This document shows, one piece after another, positions 43,764 through 52,900 of a stretch of 64,000 nt of DNA. The notes beneath the pieces were generated by a model, which was given only the letters and a program-made list of their open reading frames with translations, was not told the origin of the DNA and did no database searches. The position numbers and the translations under genes are program-made. The DNA is taken from assembly GCA_964446585.1 (NCBI GenBank), contig CAYUPI010000028.1:1-64000 (forward strand), written 5' to 3'. The number at the start of each line of letters is the position of its first letter. Within the stretch, counting starts at the first letter, position 1. The DNA is from CAYUPI01 sp964446585 (GTDB lineage: Bacteria > Verrucomicrobiota > Verrucomicrobiia > Limisphaerales > UBA8199).

Positions 43764-45317
43764 ATGAGCAAACCCATTTTAAGCGGACCGCAGTCGCCTG
43801 AGGAGTTTCAGCGGCAACTGTCGGAGTTCGTACGCCAACATTTCCAGAACATCCAGGCGCCGGCCGCGGAACCTGCAAGCGCGGGCGCACCTGAATCGGC
43901 GGAAGGCAAGGCCGAGACCGGGCAGTTCGAGTTCAATTACAAGCCTCGCGAAGTAAAAGCGCACCTCGACCGCTTCGTTATCAAACAGGACGAAGCGAAG
44001 AAGGTGCTCAGCGTGGCGTTGTGCGACCATTATCATCACGTGCGGCTCGCGCTTGAAGGCAAAGAATCGTCCAATTATGCCAAGCAGAACATCGTCCTGA
44101 TCGGGCCGACGGGTGTCGGCAAAACTTTCCTGATCCGAAAAGCCGCAGACTTGATCGGCGTACCGTTCGTCAAGGCTGACGCGACGAAGTTCTCGGAGAC
44201 GGGTTATGTCGGTGGCGATGTCGAAGATATGGTGCGTGATTTGGTGCGGCTGGCTGACGGCGATGTCGCCCGTGCGCAGTATGGAATCATTTACATTGAT
44301 GAAATCGACAAAATTGCGGCCGCCAGCAACCTGAGCGGGCGGGATGTCAGCGGCCGAGGCGTGCAAACCAATCTGTTGAAGCTTATGGAGGAGACCGAAG
44401 TGCCGGCACGCTCGCCCAACGACATCGCCGGGCAAATTCAGGCGATGATGGAGTTCACGCAGCGCGGCCGGAAAGCGCCGAGCACGATCAATACGAAGCA
44501 CATTTTGTTTATTGTGAGCGGCGCATTCGGTGGCCTGGAGAAAATCATTCGGCAACGGTTGCGCGAGGCCACCATTGGGTTCGCGGCCAAAGATCGGCCG
44601 CTGGACACCGCGGAGGAGGTCCTGGCTCATGGGCAAACAAAGGATTTCATCGAGTTCGGTTTCGAACCGGAGTTTATCGGGCGGTTGCCGATTCGAGTCG
44701 TCTGTCATTCGCTCAATGTGGATGATTTGTTCCTGATCCTGAAGAACTCTGAGGGGAGCATCATCCGGCAGTATGAGCTGGATTTTGCCGCCTACGGCAT
44801 CGAGGTATTGTTTTCTGATGGCGGGCTGCGGCGCATCGCTGAACGCGCGGGGGAGGAACAAACCGGAGCGCGCGGCCTGATGACGGTTTGCGAATGCGTA
44901 TTCCGTGACATTAAATTCGAGCTGCCCTCGACCGAGGTGAAACGGTTCGTCGTGACGGCCGAGCTCGTGGACAATCCGGAGGCCGAACTGAAGAAGATTC
45001 TGGCCGATCCGAAGCAGGAGGAGCGAATCGTAGCTCGGCAATTGGTGGATGAGTTCGCGCGGCGTTTTGCAGAAAACCATGGATTGAAAATCCGATTTAC
45101 CGAAGCGGCTGCTGGCCGGCTTGTGCAAGAAGCACTCGAGAAAGGACAATCAGTGCGCGAGCTTTGCGCAAAACGGTTCAAAGATTTTCAGTTCGGCCTG
45201 AAGTTGATTGCGCAGAACTCGGGACAGCAGGAGTTTGTGATCGATGAGGACGCCGTGGAGCTGCCCGACAAGGCGCTGAGCGATTGGGTAGTGGCCAGCT
45301 ACAGAAAGACGGCGTGA
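43764..45317 (+). CDS. ClpX-like AAA+ unfoldase lacking the zinc domain
   Basis: 517-residue ATPase. The N-terminal ClpX zinc finger is absent; instead there is a ~45-residue Gln/Ala/Pro-rich start. The AAA+ core is complete: Walker A GPTGVGKT (about residues 113-120), GYVG pore-1 loop in SETGYVGGDVEDM, Walker B IIYIDEIDK, GRDVSGRGVQTNLLKLMEET, an IGF tripeptide (ATIGF, possible ClpP-docking loop), and sensor-2 EEQTGARGL. A C-terminal extension of about 110 residues resembles a second copy of the small domain (IRFTEAAAGRL...ELCAKRFKDFQFGL). The ATG at 43764 is the first with sensible sequence. It is probably an accessory paralogue of the housekeeping ClpX. Confidence 0.88.
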   Translation: MSKPILSGPQSPEEFQRQLSEFVRQHFQNIQAPAAEPASAGAPESAEGKAETGQFEFNYKPREVKAHLDRFVIKQDEAKKVLSVALCDHYHHVRLALEGKESSNYAKQNIVLIGPTGVGKTFLIRKAADLIGVPFVKADATKFSETGYVGGDVEDMVRDLVRLADGDVARAQYGIIYIDEIDKIAAASNLSGRDVSGRGVQTNLLKLMEETEVPARSPNDIAGQIQAMMEFTQRGRKAPSTINTKHILFIVSGAFGGLEKIIRQRLREATIGFAAKDRPLDTAEEVLAHGQTKDFIEFGFEPEFIGRLPIRVVCHSLNVDDLFLILKNSEGSIIRQYELDFAAYGIEVLFSDGGLRRIAERAGEEQTGARGLMTVCECVFRDIKFELPSTEVKRFVVTAELVDNPEAELKKILADPKQEERIVARQLVDEFARRFAENHGLKIRFTEAAAGRLVQEALEKGQSVRELCAKRFKDFQFGLKLIAQNSGQQEFVIDEDAVELPDKALSDWVVASYRKTA

Positions 45318-45338
45318 GCGAGCGGCTTTCTCAGCCAC

Positions 45339-46043
45339 TCACCCACCGACTCTCGCTTTCCTCCTCTCCCCAAACAGCGCCGTTCCTATCCGCACCATCG
45401 TCGCCCCTTCTTCGATAGCGACTTCGAAATCACTCGTCATGCCCATGCTCAAATGGGGCAGGGGAGCGCCTAACTTTTGCTCACAATCCTCTTTGAGCTC
45501 ACGCATCTGGCGAAATATTGGCCGGACATTTTCCGGATCCGTCGTCCAGGGCGGCACGGTCATAAGTCCGTGGATTTCCAGCCGCGGCAGGGCATTAAGC
45601 TGATCGAGCTCGCCCTGGAGTTTTTCCGGGCGATAGCCGAATTTGCTGGCTTCGCCGACGATGTTGACCTCGAGCAGGATGGGCAGGTGTCTGGCGGCTT
45701 GCTCGGCGCGTTTGTTGAGCTCTTCCGCCAGGTGAAGGCTATCGACGCTTTGAACCATTTCAAATAACTCGACTGCATCGCGCGCCTTGTTGGTTTGCAG
45801 ATGCCCGATGAAATGCCACCTCAATCGGCCCGAGCAGAGAGGAATCTTGGCCTTGGCCTCCTGGATCTTGTTTTCGCCGAAAAGTCTCAACCCCAGCCGG
45901 GCTGCTTCGCTCACTATCTCCGGCGGCTGGCTTTTCGTCACGGCCACCAGCGTGACTTCATTGGGTTTGCGACCGGCCCGGTCACACGCAGCCATAATCC
46001 GCCTTTGAACTGACGTGATATTTTCCGACAAGTCCATCGCCAC
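45339..46043 (-). CDS. yggS: YggS-family pyridoxal phosphate homeostasis protein
   Basis: 234-residue PLP-binding protein that keeps vitamin B6 and amino acid pools balanced (PLPBP/PROSC family). Family features: VTLVAVTKSQPPEIVSEA (PLP lysine in AVTK, about residue 37), FGENKIQEAKAKI, WHFIGHLQTNKA, LLEVNIVGEASKFG, HGLMTVPP and the C-terminal LSMGMTSDFEVAIEEGATMVRIGTALFG. The start is ATG at 46043, or the ATG two codons later. It is convergent with the ClpX-like gene and divergent from the EVE gene, separated by a family A repeat. Confidence 0.95.
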   Translation of the reverse strand: MAMDLSENITSVQRRIMAACDRAGRKPNEVTLVAVTKSQPPEIVSEAARLGLRLFGENKIQEAKAKIPLCSGRLRWHFIGHLQTNKARDAVELFEMVQSVDSLHLAEELNKRAEQAARHLPILLEVNIVGEASKFGYRPEKLQGELDQLNALPRLEIHGLMTVPPWTTDPENVRPIFRQMRELKEDCEQKLGAPLPHLSMGMTSDFEVAIEEGATMVRIGTALFGERRKARVGG

Positions 46044-46117
46044 AAGCTATCTTGAATGCCAAAAGGTGAATAGTTGAATCCGATCGCGCCAGCTCCAGGC
46101 GCGCATGTTGACAGTAC

Positions 46118-46228
46118 GGGAGCGCGTCCGTCACCGGACGCAGCAAGCCCTGACCGTGCAAGCGTGTTTGAGAGTTCCAACGCCAGCCCGCGTGCGTGCA
46201 TTTCTGCGCCCGGGGACGGGCGCCCTCC
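46118..46228. repeat. Family A inverted repeat, copy 3
   Basis: Left arm 46118-46147 (GGAGCGCGTCCGTCACCGGA core) and right arm 46201-46228 (TGCGCCCGGGGACGGGCGCC). The left arm is diverged from the family core at a few positions, the right arm is intact. It occupies the intergenic space between yggS and the EVE gene. Confidence 0.88.
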
Positions 46229-46319
46229 TCGTCCAACACTTCCGATCGACGCGGTGTCAAGAAGCGCTCCAATTAGAACGGGCGTGACTAATCCGCAGTC
46301 ACAAATCAGTATTCAACGC

Positions 46320-46733
46320 GTGAATTACTGGATAGTAAAACAGGAACCCGAGTCATACTCCTGGACGACTTTCGTCAAGGACGGCGCTACGGCTTGGACC
46401 GGGGTGCGGAATTATCAAGCCCGGAACAATTTGTGCGCGATGAAACGCAATGACCTGGTGCTATACTACCATTCCGGTGAAGAAAAGCAGGCCGTGGGCA
46501 TCGCGCGAGTAACCAAAAGCGCCTATGCGGACCCCACCGCGAGGGAAGGAGACTGGTCGTGCGTCGATTTGTCCCCGGTGAAGGCGTTGACGCGGCCTGT
46601 CAGTCTCAGAGCCATAAAGGAGGACAAAGTCTTGAATCATATTGCTCTGGTCAGGAACTCGCGGCTGTCGGTCTCGCCGCTCGCCGAGAATCAGTTTCAT
46701 AGATTGCTCAAGCTCGCAGAGACGACTGTCTGA
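46320..46733 (+). CDS. EVE domain protein
   Basis: 137-residue EVE-domain protein (PUA-like fold, relatives bind modified bases in nucleic acids). Family pattern: NYWIVKQEPESYSWTTFVKDGATAWTGVRNYQARNNLCAMKRNDLVLYYHSGEEKQAVGIARV, then GDWSCVDLSPVKALTRPVSLRAIKEDKVLNHIALVRNSRLSVSPLAENQFHRLL. The start is the GTG at 46320, which gives the family N-terminus; the open frame upstream to 46074 is repeat sequence. The HAD gene begins two bases after the stop, so the two are probably co-transcribed. Confidence 0.93.
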   Translation: MNYWIVKQEPESYSWTTFVKDGATAWTGVRNYQARNNLCAMKRNDLVLYYHSGEEKQAVGIARVTKSAYADPTAREGDWSCVDLSPVKALTRPVSLRAIKEDKVLNHIALVRNSRLSVSPLAENQFHRLLKLAETTV

Positions 46734-46735
46734 GG

Positions 46736-47398
46736 ATGAAGGCGGTCATCTTCGACATGGACGGCGTGATCGTGGATAGCGAACCGCGCCACGAACGCGC
46801 CTTTCTGGATGTCCTGAGGGAAATCGGTTTTGGCGATGGTCACGGCTTACGTTTCAGCGATTACATTGGCCGGGCCGATCGGGAAATCTGGTTGGATTTT
46901 CTGGCCCGCTACAAACCGAAACAAACCATCGAGGAGCTGTTGGCGATGAAACGAGAACGCGTGCTCGATCTCCTTCGCCGCGAGAAGCCAGTCTTCGAAG
47001 GCTTGCCGGAGCTGGTTGAGAATCTGGCCGGAAGTTACAGGTTGGCCGTCGCTTCAGGATCAGAGCGGGCGGTGGTCGAGGAAGTCGTTTGCCTGACCGG
47101 CCTGCAGCGCTTTTTCCAGGCAGTCGTGAGCAGCGCCGATGCTCCCCGTGGCAAGCCGGCGCCGGATATCTTTTTGCGCGCAGGGGAGTTACTTGCAGTC
47201 ACGCCTGCGGACTGTTGGGTCATCGAAGACTCGAAACCGGGTGTGGCCGCCGGTTTGGCCGCGGGCATGCGCGTCATCGCCATCACCAACACATATCCAG
47301 CGGAGGAATTGGGAGCCGCAAACCATGTAGTGCAAACCTATGAGCAGATCCAAAGCCTGCTGCTTCAGAGTGCTCTGGAAAATGCCGCTTCATTGTAG
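46736..47398 (+). CDS. HAD family phosphatase (beta-phosphoglucomutase-like)
   Basis: 220-residue HAD phosphatase with motif I VIFDMDGVIVDSEPRH, motif II VASGSE, motif III/IV KPAPDIFLRAGELLAVTPADCWVIEDSKPGVAAGLAAGMRVIAIT. The DxDGVIxDSE form and the cap domain fit phosphoglucomutase/phosphatase subfamily members. The substrate is unknown. It follows the EVE gene by two bases. The stop codon TAG (47396-47398) lies inside the left arm of a 24-bp perfect hairpin at 47395-47470. Confidence 0.92.
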   Translation: MKAVIFDMDGVIVDSEPRHERAFLDVLREIGFGDGHGLRFSDYIGRADREIWLDFLARYKPKQTIEELLAMKRERVLDLLRREKPVFEGLPELVENLAGSYRLAVASGSERAVVEEVVCLTGLQRFFQAVVSSADAPRGKPAPDIFLRAGELLAVTPADCWVIEDSKPGVAAGLAAGMRVIAITNTYPAEELGAANHVVQTYEQIQSLLLQSALENAASL

Positions 47399-47470
47399 GA
47401 GCCGACGTAAGGAGGCTCAAATCTCAGCGACTTTCGGCGGGGATCAGAGCCTCCTTACGTCGGCTCCTAC
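47395..47470. terminator. Perfect 24-bp inverted repeat at the HAD stop codon
   Basis: Left arm 47395-47418 (GTAGGAGCCGACGTAAGGAG start) and right arm 47447-47470 are perfect complements with a 28-bp loop. It lies between two convergent genes and overlaps the HAD stop, so a bidirectional terminator role is plausible. I see no T-run. The word type resembles a dispersed repeat known in related genomes but has only this copy in the window. Confidence 0.75.
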
Positions 47471-47534
47471 AACCTAGAAACTGCCCGTTAGCCTGACCCA
47501 CGCCCTCACCCACCTACCCACTCACTCGCCTTCC

Positions 47535-48521
47535 TTAGGAGCGGCTAGAGTTGATTGCCCTCTTGATCGCGGCGATGACTTTTCGTTGCACCGACAGCGG
47601 CCGTCCCGGAACGCGCGCGCCGGCCGCAGCGGGATGGCCGCCACCGCCAAATTCAGCGGCGATTTCGTTGACGTTCACCCGTTCGCTTTTCGAGCGCAGG
47701 CTGATCCGCGTCAATTCAGGTTCCATTTCCTCGAACACACAGGCAACCACCACGGGAGCAATCGCGCGGATATGATCGATGAGACCCTCCGAATCACTGC
47801 TCCGGGCGCCCGTGCGGGCGTAGTCGGCTTGCTTCAGCCAGAAATAAGCGATCCGGTCCTCGTGCGTAAGGTGGAAGTGACTGTAGATGTGTTTGAGCAG
47901 GCGCGCCCGGGAGAGCGGGTAGGATTGATAAACCTCATCGCAGATTTTCGCCAGGTCCGCGCCACGCCGGACCAGTTCGCCGGCCACATGGTACGTCGCC
48001 GGACGAGTGCTGGGGTATTGGAAGGAGCCCGTATCGGTCGAGACGGCCGTAAAGAGGCAGTCTGCGATCGGTCTGGTGATAGGCCAGCGGGCGGCCCGCA
48101 GCAGGCGGAAGATGAGTTCGCCCGCGGACGGCTCCCGCGGCGAGACCCAGTTAATATCGCCATAGCGGGTGTTGCTCTCATGATGGTCGATGTTTATGAG
48201 GAGCTTGCGCCGGCCGATCCGCCTCCCTACTTCGCCCAGACGGTCGAAGCTTGCGCAATCGAGAGCGATGACGCAGTCGAACTTTAGGCCCGGTTTCGGC
48301 TTTTGAAAAATCCCGTCGGGATCGAGGAAATCGTATTTTTGCGGCATGGGATCCTCGTTCCAGCAGACCACTTTCTTGCCTTCCTGGCGCAGGGCGAGCG
48401 CGAAACCCAACTGGGAGCCAACGCAGTCGCCGTCCGGACGAATATGACCGGCCACACAGACCGTGCGGCTCTCCCGGAGCGCATCCAGGATGCGGTCGAT
48501 GATTTTTGGATGTGGTTTCAC
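47535..48521 (-). CDS. nrnA: DHH/DHHA1 phosphoesterase, NrnA-like
   Basis: 328-residue phosphodiesterase of the bifunctional oligoribonuclease/pAp phosphatase type, which degrades nanoRNA and 3'-phosphoadenosine 5'-phosphate. Motifs: VAGHIRPDGDCVGSQLGFALAL (motif I), CVIALDCAS (motif II), LLINIDHHESNTRYGDINW (DHH motif III), YQSYPLSRARLL and the DHHA1 C-terminal domain ending NVNEIAAEFGGGGHPAAAGARV. The start is the GTG at 48521, 7 bp after the rbfA stop; longer frames read into rbfA. As the last gene of nusA-infB-rbfA-nrnA it sits where truB often follows rbfA. Confidence 0.92.
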   Translation of the reverse strand: MKPHPKIIDRILDALRESRTVCVAGHIRPDGDCVGSQLGFALALRQEGKKVVCWNEDPMPQKYDFLDPDGIFQKPKPGLKFDCVIALDCASFDRLGEVGRRIGRRKLLINIDHHESNTRYGDINWVSPREPSAGELIFRLLRAARWPITRPIADCLFTAVSTDTGSFQYPSTRPATYHVAGELVRRGADLAKICDEVYQSYPLSRARLLKHIYSHFHLTHEDRIAYFWLKQADYARTGARSSDSEGLIDHIRAIAPVVVACVFEEMEPELTRISLRSKSERVNVNEIAAEFGGGGHPAAAGARVPGRPLSVQRKVIAAIKRAINSSRS

Positions 48522-48528
48522 CCGCGCG

Positions 48529-48900
48529 CTAAGGACTTCCTTCGGGAGCGCCCTCGGCGGATCTTTCCAGGTCGGCGATAATCTCGAGCACGCGATTGCC
48601 GCGCACCACCGAATCATCCATAAAAAATCGAATCGTGGGCGTGTATTTCAGAACCACCGACCGTGCCACCAGACCCTGGATCCGTTTGCGATGGCGGACG
48701 AGAAGTTCAAAGCCGCGCTTCTGTTGCTCGGCAGTGCCCAGAATGCTGACGAACACGAGCGCGGAATGTAAGTCCCCGGCGACGTCTACGTCGTTGACCG
48801 AGATCAATCCGGCCTCACCCACGGGAAACTCGCGGCGAATGACTTCACCGATCGCCCGCTTCAAGAGCTCACCGACGCGTTGCATTCGGAGGGAAGGCAT
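48529..48900 (-). CDS. rbfA: Ribosome-binding factor A
   Basis: 123-residue KH-fold assembly factor for the 30S subunit, acting in 16S rRNA 5' end maturation and cold adaptation. Family features: MRVGELLKRAIGEVIRREF-like start (here MQRVGELLKRAIGEVIRREF), VNDVDVAGDLHSALVFVSILG, and LVARSVVLKYTPTIRFFMDDSV. It is 118 bp downstream of infB and just upstream of nrnA, the classic location. The C-terminal 20 residues (VLEIIADLERSAEGAPEGSP) are a helix plus a charged tail. Confidence 0.95.
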   Translation of the reverse strand: MPSLRMQRVGELLKRAIGEVIRREFPVGEAGLISVNDVDVAGDLHSALVFVSILGTAEQQKRGFELLVRHRKRIQGLVARSVVLKYTPTIRFFMDDSVVRGNRVLEIIADLERSAEGAPEGSP

Positions 48901-49018
48901 AGCTCAATCACGGTGTTGTCTGGTTTATGGGCGCAGGGTGACCCGGCCGAAATCTCGTTATCAAATCAACGTGCCAACCCTGCCACTCTGCCACCATAGA
49001 ACCTGGCGACCTGGGGTG

Positions 49019-51520
49019 TCACAGTTTTTGCGCCACCTTTTCCATGGTGTAACATTCGATCGCATCCCCGACTTGATAATCGCTGAAGCCTTCAATCCGA
49101 ATGCCGCATTCCATGCCGGCGCGCACTTCATTGACTTCATCCTGGAATCGGCGAAGCGATTGAGTGATACCTTCATAAATAATCTCCTTGCGCCGGCGCA
49201 CGCGCACTTTTCCTTTGACAATGCGGCCGCTGCTGACCATGCAACCGGCCACAGGCGCGCCTTTAGACAATGCGAAAATCTTGCGGACTTCAGCCGACCC
49301 AACGACGGTGTCCTTGAGGAGCGGGTCGAGCAAGCCTGCCATCCCCTCTTTGACCTCATCGATTAACTCATAAATGATCGCATAGAGTTTGATCTGCACG
49401 CCCTCATGCTTGGCGTTGTCGGCCACGCCGCTATCCACGCGCGTGTGAAAGCCGAGAATAACGGCATCGGACGCGGAGGCCAAAGCGACATCCGACTCGG
49501 TGATCGTGCCGACAGCGCTGTGAATGATCTCGAGCAGGACTTTTTCCGATTCGATTTTTTTGAGCGCCTCCACGATCGCTTCGACCGATCCCTGGGTGTC
49601 GGCCTTGACCACGACCTTGAGCACCTTGGTATTGCTGGAAGCAAGCTGGGCGAAGAGATTCTCGAGCGTGACTTTGCTGCGGTTGGCCTCCTGGCCGAGC
49701 GCTTTGGCCTCCTGGCCGCGTTGTTGGGCCAGCTCGCGCGCGGCCTTCTCATCTTCCACCACACTGAATTCCAGCCCGGCCTCCGGCACGCCGTTCAGGC
49801 CAAGCACCTTCACCGCGACCGACGGTCCCGCCTCCTTCAGCCGCTTGCCTTCCTCATTAATCAGCGCCCGGACGCGCCCATAGTACTGGCCGCAAATAAT
49901 GACTTCGCCGACCCGCAGCGTGCCTTTGCGCACCAGCACCGTGGCGGTTGGACCGCCGGGTTCCAGACCCGACTCGATCACGTTGCCTTTCGCGCGGCGA
50001 TTCGGGTTGGCTTTAAGCTCGAGCAGATCCGCCTGGAGCAAAATCATCTCGATGAGTTTGTCCACGCCCTGCTTGGTCAGGGCGGAAACATCCACGAAGA
50101 TCGTGTCGCCGCCCCAGTCGTCCGGCACCAGGCCTTTGTCCTGCAACTGCTGACGGACCTTCAGCGAATTAGCGTTTGGGTGGTCCATTTTGTTCACCGC
50201 CACCAAAATCGGCACTTTGGCCGCGCGCGCGTGGCTCAGTGCCTCGAGCGTTTGGGGCATGACGCCATCGTTGGCGGCGACGACCAGAACCACCAGGTCG
50301 GTTACATTGGCGCCGCGGGCGCGCATTGAGCTGAAAGCCGCATGTCCCGGGGTGTCCAGGAATGTAATCTGGGCCAGTTGGCCCTTCCGTTCGGGATGAG
50401 GAAAGGAAATGGTATAAGCGCCAATGTGTTGCGTAATACCGCCTGCTTCGCCGGCCGCGACATTCGATTTCCGTATCACGTCCAGCAACGTCGTCTTGCC
50501 ATGGTCAACATGACCCATGATGGTGACGACGGGCGGGCGCAGCACCAGGTGCTCGGGTTTATCCTCGACATCCAGCTCGAGTTTTCGGACCGGGGCGTGG
50601 ACAAGACCGCTGCCCCGCTCGCGCTTTTCCAACTCGAAGCGGCAGCCATATTTGGCGCAGATCCTTTGGGCAACCGATTCGTCAATTGCCTGGTTCACGT
50701 TCGCGAAAACGCCGGTCTCCATCAAATCGGCGATGATTTTGAACGGTTTTTGTTTGAGTTGCTCGGCCAATTCCCGGACGGCGATTGGCGGTTTGATCGA
50801 AATGATTCTCGCATCGGGAGGGAGTACGATCTTTGGCTGAGCCGCGGCAGGTTCCGCCTGCTTCTGAACGGCAGAGCCTTTTTGTGCCGGGAGCCTGGTC
50901 GCGGGCACGGAAGGGCCGGCTGGCGCCGAAGGAGCGCCGCGAACGCCCCGAATGTCCCCACGCTTCGTGAAATCGGTTTTCCTCGGTTCCAGGGGACGCG
51001 CAGGAATTTTGACCGGAGCAATTCTTTCGGGAGGTTTCGGGCCCGGCTTGGGTGGAAGGTGAATAAATCCGACTTTATCGCCGACTTTTGGTCCAATCGG
51101 GGGTGGCGGTGGTGGCGGAGGAGACTGGATTACGGCCTCCTGAGGAGGTGCCTGGGTGAGCACTGGGGCCGGCCCATGCAGTTCCTGGGTGGCAATTTCC
51201 TCCGGCGGCGATTTCGGTTCAACCAACCCTGTCACCGTTACGGTCGCCGTGGTTGGAAGCGTTGCGGGTGGTGGCGGTGGGCTGCTAACGACAAGGACAG
51301 CCTCAGGAGCTGCTAAGGGAGGGGCGGTTGGTGCTGGCGACGGTGCTGCCAGGTGCGGATGGTCGAGAATGAGTTGTTGTTCGAGATACTCCGCAGTGAT
51401 TTTATCCAACGAACTGGAGGCGACCCGCGCGGCGACCAGGCCAAGTTGCTTCGCCTTGGAGAGAACTTCCTTGTTCTCCAAGCCGAGCTTCTTTGAAATG
51501 TCGTAAATACGAACGGGCAT
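49019..51520 (-). CDS. infB: Translation initiation factor IF-2
   Basis: 833-residue GTPase that places initiator tRNA on the 30S subunit. Order of domains: IF2N (VRIYDISKKLGLENKEVLSKAKQLG, residues 1-50), a long proline- and alanine-rich linker (about 60-250), a second IF2N-like segment (ISIKPPIAVRELAEQLKQKPF), the G domain with G1 GHVDHGKTTLLD, G2 GITQHIGAY, G3 DTPGHAAF, G4 NKMD, then domain II, and the C-terminal fMet-tRNA-binding part. Proline-rich linkers of this kind are common in the phylum. It is followed by rbfA and preceded by nusA on the same strand. Confidence 0.96.
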   Translation of the reverse strand: MPVRIYDISKKLGLENKEVLSKAKQLGLVAARVASSSLDKITAEYLEQQLILDHPHLAAPSPAPTAPPLAAPEAVLVVSSPPPPPATLPTTATVTVTGLVEPKSPPEEIATQELHGPAPVLTQAPPQEAVIQSPPPPPPPPIGPKVGDKVGFIHLPPKPGPKPPERIAPVKIPARPLEPRKTDFTKRGDIRGVRGAPSAPAGPSVPATRLPAQKGSAVQKQAEPAAAQPKIVLPPDARIISIKPPIAVRELAEQLKQKPFKIIADLMETGVFANVNQAIDESVAQRICAKYGCRFELEKRERGSGLVHAPVRKLELDVEDKPEHLVLRPPVVTIMGHVDHGKTTLLDVIRKSNVAAGEAGGITQHIGAYTISFPHPERKGQLAQITFLDTPGHAAFSSMRARGANVTDLVVLVVAANDGVMPQTLEALSHARAAKVPILVAVNKMDHPNANSLKVRQQLQDKGLVPDDWGGDTIFVDVSALTKQGVDKLIEMILLQADLLELKANPNRRAKGNVIESGLEPGGPTATVLVRKGTLRVGEVIICGQYYGRVRALINEEGKRLKEAGPSVAVKVLGLNGVPEAGLEFSVVEDEKAARELAQQRGQEAKALGQEANRSKVTLENLFAQLASSNTKVLKVVVKADTQGSVEAIVEALKKIESEKVLLEIIHSAVGTITESDVALASASDAVILGFHTRVDSGVADNAKHEGVQIKLYAIIYELIDEVKEGMAGLLDPLLKDTVVGSAEVRKIFALSKGAPVAGCMVSSGRIVKGKVRVRRRKEIIYEGITQSLRRFQDEVNEVRAGMECGIRIEGFSDYQVGDAIECYTMEKVAQKL

Positions 51521-51619
51521 ATTTCTCTAGCGCATCGGGTCTGCTTTGGCCGCAAGCCTTCATAGACTCGATCCTAACATGCGGCTCTTTCTTTCGTCAC
51601 TCGCATGAACTCAATCCAA

Positions 51620-52900
51620 TTAACCAGAAACAGGAGCTTCACCGACTTTGAGAGTCCGCCGGGACACCTCAGCTCGCGCTGCCTCCAGTATCGCCGCCGC
51701 CTGATCCCCGAGCTGCGGGATTCCCGCCAGGTCGCTCACGTCGGCCTGCAGCAAGTCCTCAAGACGCGTTAAGCCATGATGCACGAGCACGTCGGCCTGT
51801 TCTCGGGAGATGCCTTCGATGGCAGCCAGCGACTCGACAGCTTCGGCGACTTTCTCTTCGAATCCCTTGGTCACGACGATTTCCGGTTCAATGTCCACCT
51901 GCCAACCGGTCAGCTTTGACGTCAGCCGGGCGTTCTGGCCGCGCTTGCCGATCGCCAATGAAAGCTGGTCCTCACTAACGATGATTTTGGACCGTTTATT
52001 GGGCTCATCGATTTCAAACGCTTTCAGTTTGGCCGGCGCCAGGGCATTGGTTATAAACGTCCTGATATTCGGATCCCAGCGGATAATGTCCACTTTCTCA
52101 TTATTCAGTTCCCGCACAATGTTTTTGACCCGTTGTCCTCGCAACCCGACACAGGCCCCAACGGGATCCACCTTTTCGTCGCGCGTCCATACGGCCAGCT
52201 TTGTCCGGAAACCCGGTTCACGGGCGATTCCTTTGATTTCAATCGTGCCGTCGTTAATTTCGGACACTTCGAGCTGGAAAAGTTTAATGACGAAACGCGG
52301 ATCAGCGCGGGACAATATTATCTCGGGGCCATGCGGACCTTGCTCGACGGCCTTGACATAGCAACGAATGCGCTCGCCCACCTGGTACTCCTCGGTGGGC
52401 ACGCGCTCGCGGTTGGGGAGCAGGGCTTCGTACTTCACCAGGTCCACAATTACGTCCGAGCGTTCGAAACGCCGGACAGTTCCACTGATGATATCGCCTA
52501 CCCGATCTTTGAACTCAGTGAAAATTAGCTGCTTTTCCGCCCGGCGAAGATGCTGCATGAGTGCCTGTTTCGCGTATTGGGCAGCAATGCGTCCGAAGCC
52601 GACTGGTGTGACCTCCACCTCCAGCTCCTCCCCCACCTGAGCGTCGGCCTTGATTCGGCGTCCGTCGAACACCGAGATTTGGTCATGCTTCGAAATGACC
52701 CTGTCGGAGACGATTAACTTGGCAAAGGCCTTGATGTCACCGCTCTTTTGATCGATGACCACACGCAATTCGCGGGCGGGACCGACGGCCTTCTTGGCCG
52801 CCGAGAGCAACGCCTCGTGTACGGCCGCCACCAGGACATCACGATTGATGCCCTTTTCTCGTTCCCAGAATTCCAAAACCGCTAAAAAATCCGCGTTCAT
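51620..52900 (-). CDS. nusA: Transcription termination/antitermination factor NusA
   Basis: 426-residue RNA polymerase-associated factor. The N-terminal domain (NADFLAVLEFWEREKGINRDVLVAAVHEALLSAAKK), S1 domain (VGDIISGTVRRFERSDVIVDLVKYEALLP), and two KH domains (ACVGLRGQRVKNIVRELNNEKVDIIRW; VSEDQLSLAIGKRGQNARLTSKLTGWQVDI) are in order; a single C-terminal acidic HhH-like repeat follows (LAAIEGISREQADVLVHHGLTRLEDLL). The start is the ATG at 52900. It heads the nusA-infB-rbfA-nrnA cluster. The usual upstream rimP is missing; instead a divergent prepilin-like gene lies upstream with a 251-bp intergenic region, presumably holding promoters. Confidence 0.95.
   Translation of the reverse strand: MNADFLAVLEFWEREKGINRDVLVAAVHEALLSAAKKAVGPARELRVVIDQKSGDIKAFAKLIVSDRVISKHDQISVFDGRRIKADAQVGEELEVEVTPVGFGRIAAQYAKQALMQHLRRAEKQLIFTEFKDRVGDIISGTVRRFERSDVIVDLVKYEALLPNRERVPTEEYQVGERIRCYVKAVEQGPHGPEIILSRADPRFVIKLFQLEVSEINDGTIEIKGIAREPGFRTKLAVWTRDEKVDPVGACVGLRGQRVKNIVRELNNEKVDIIRWDPNIRTFITNALAPAKLKAFEIDEPNKRSKIIVSEDQLSLAIGKRGQNARLTSKLTGWQVDIEPEIVVTKGFEEKVAEAVESLAAIEGISREQADVLVHHGLTRLEDLLQADVSDLAGIPQLGDQAAAILEAARAEVSRRTLKVGEAPVSG

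Noticed and set aside
43779..45149. 456-codon open frame opposite the ClpX-like gene
   Set aside because: Shadow of a strongly conserved AAA+ gene in GC-rich DNA.
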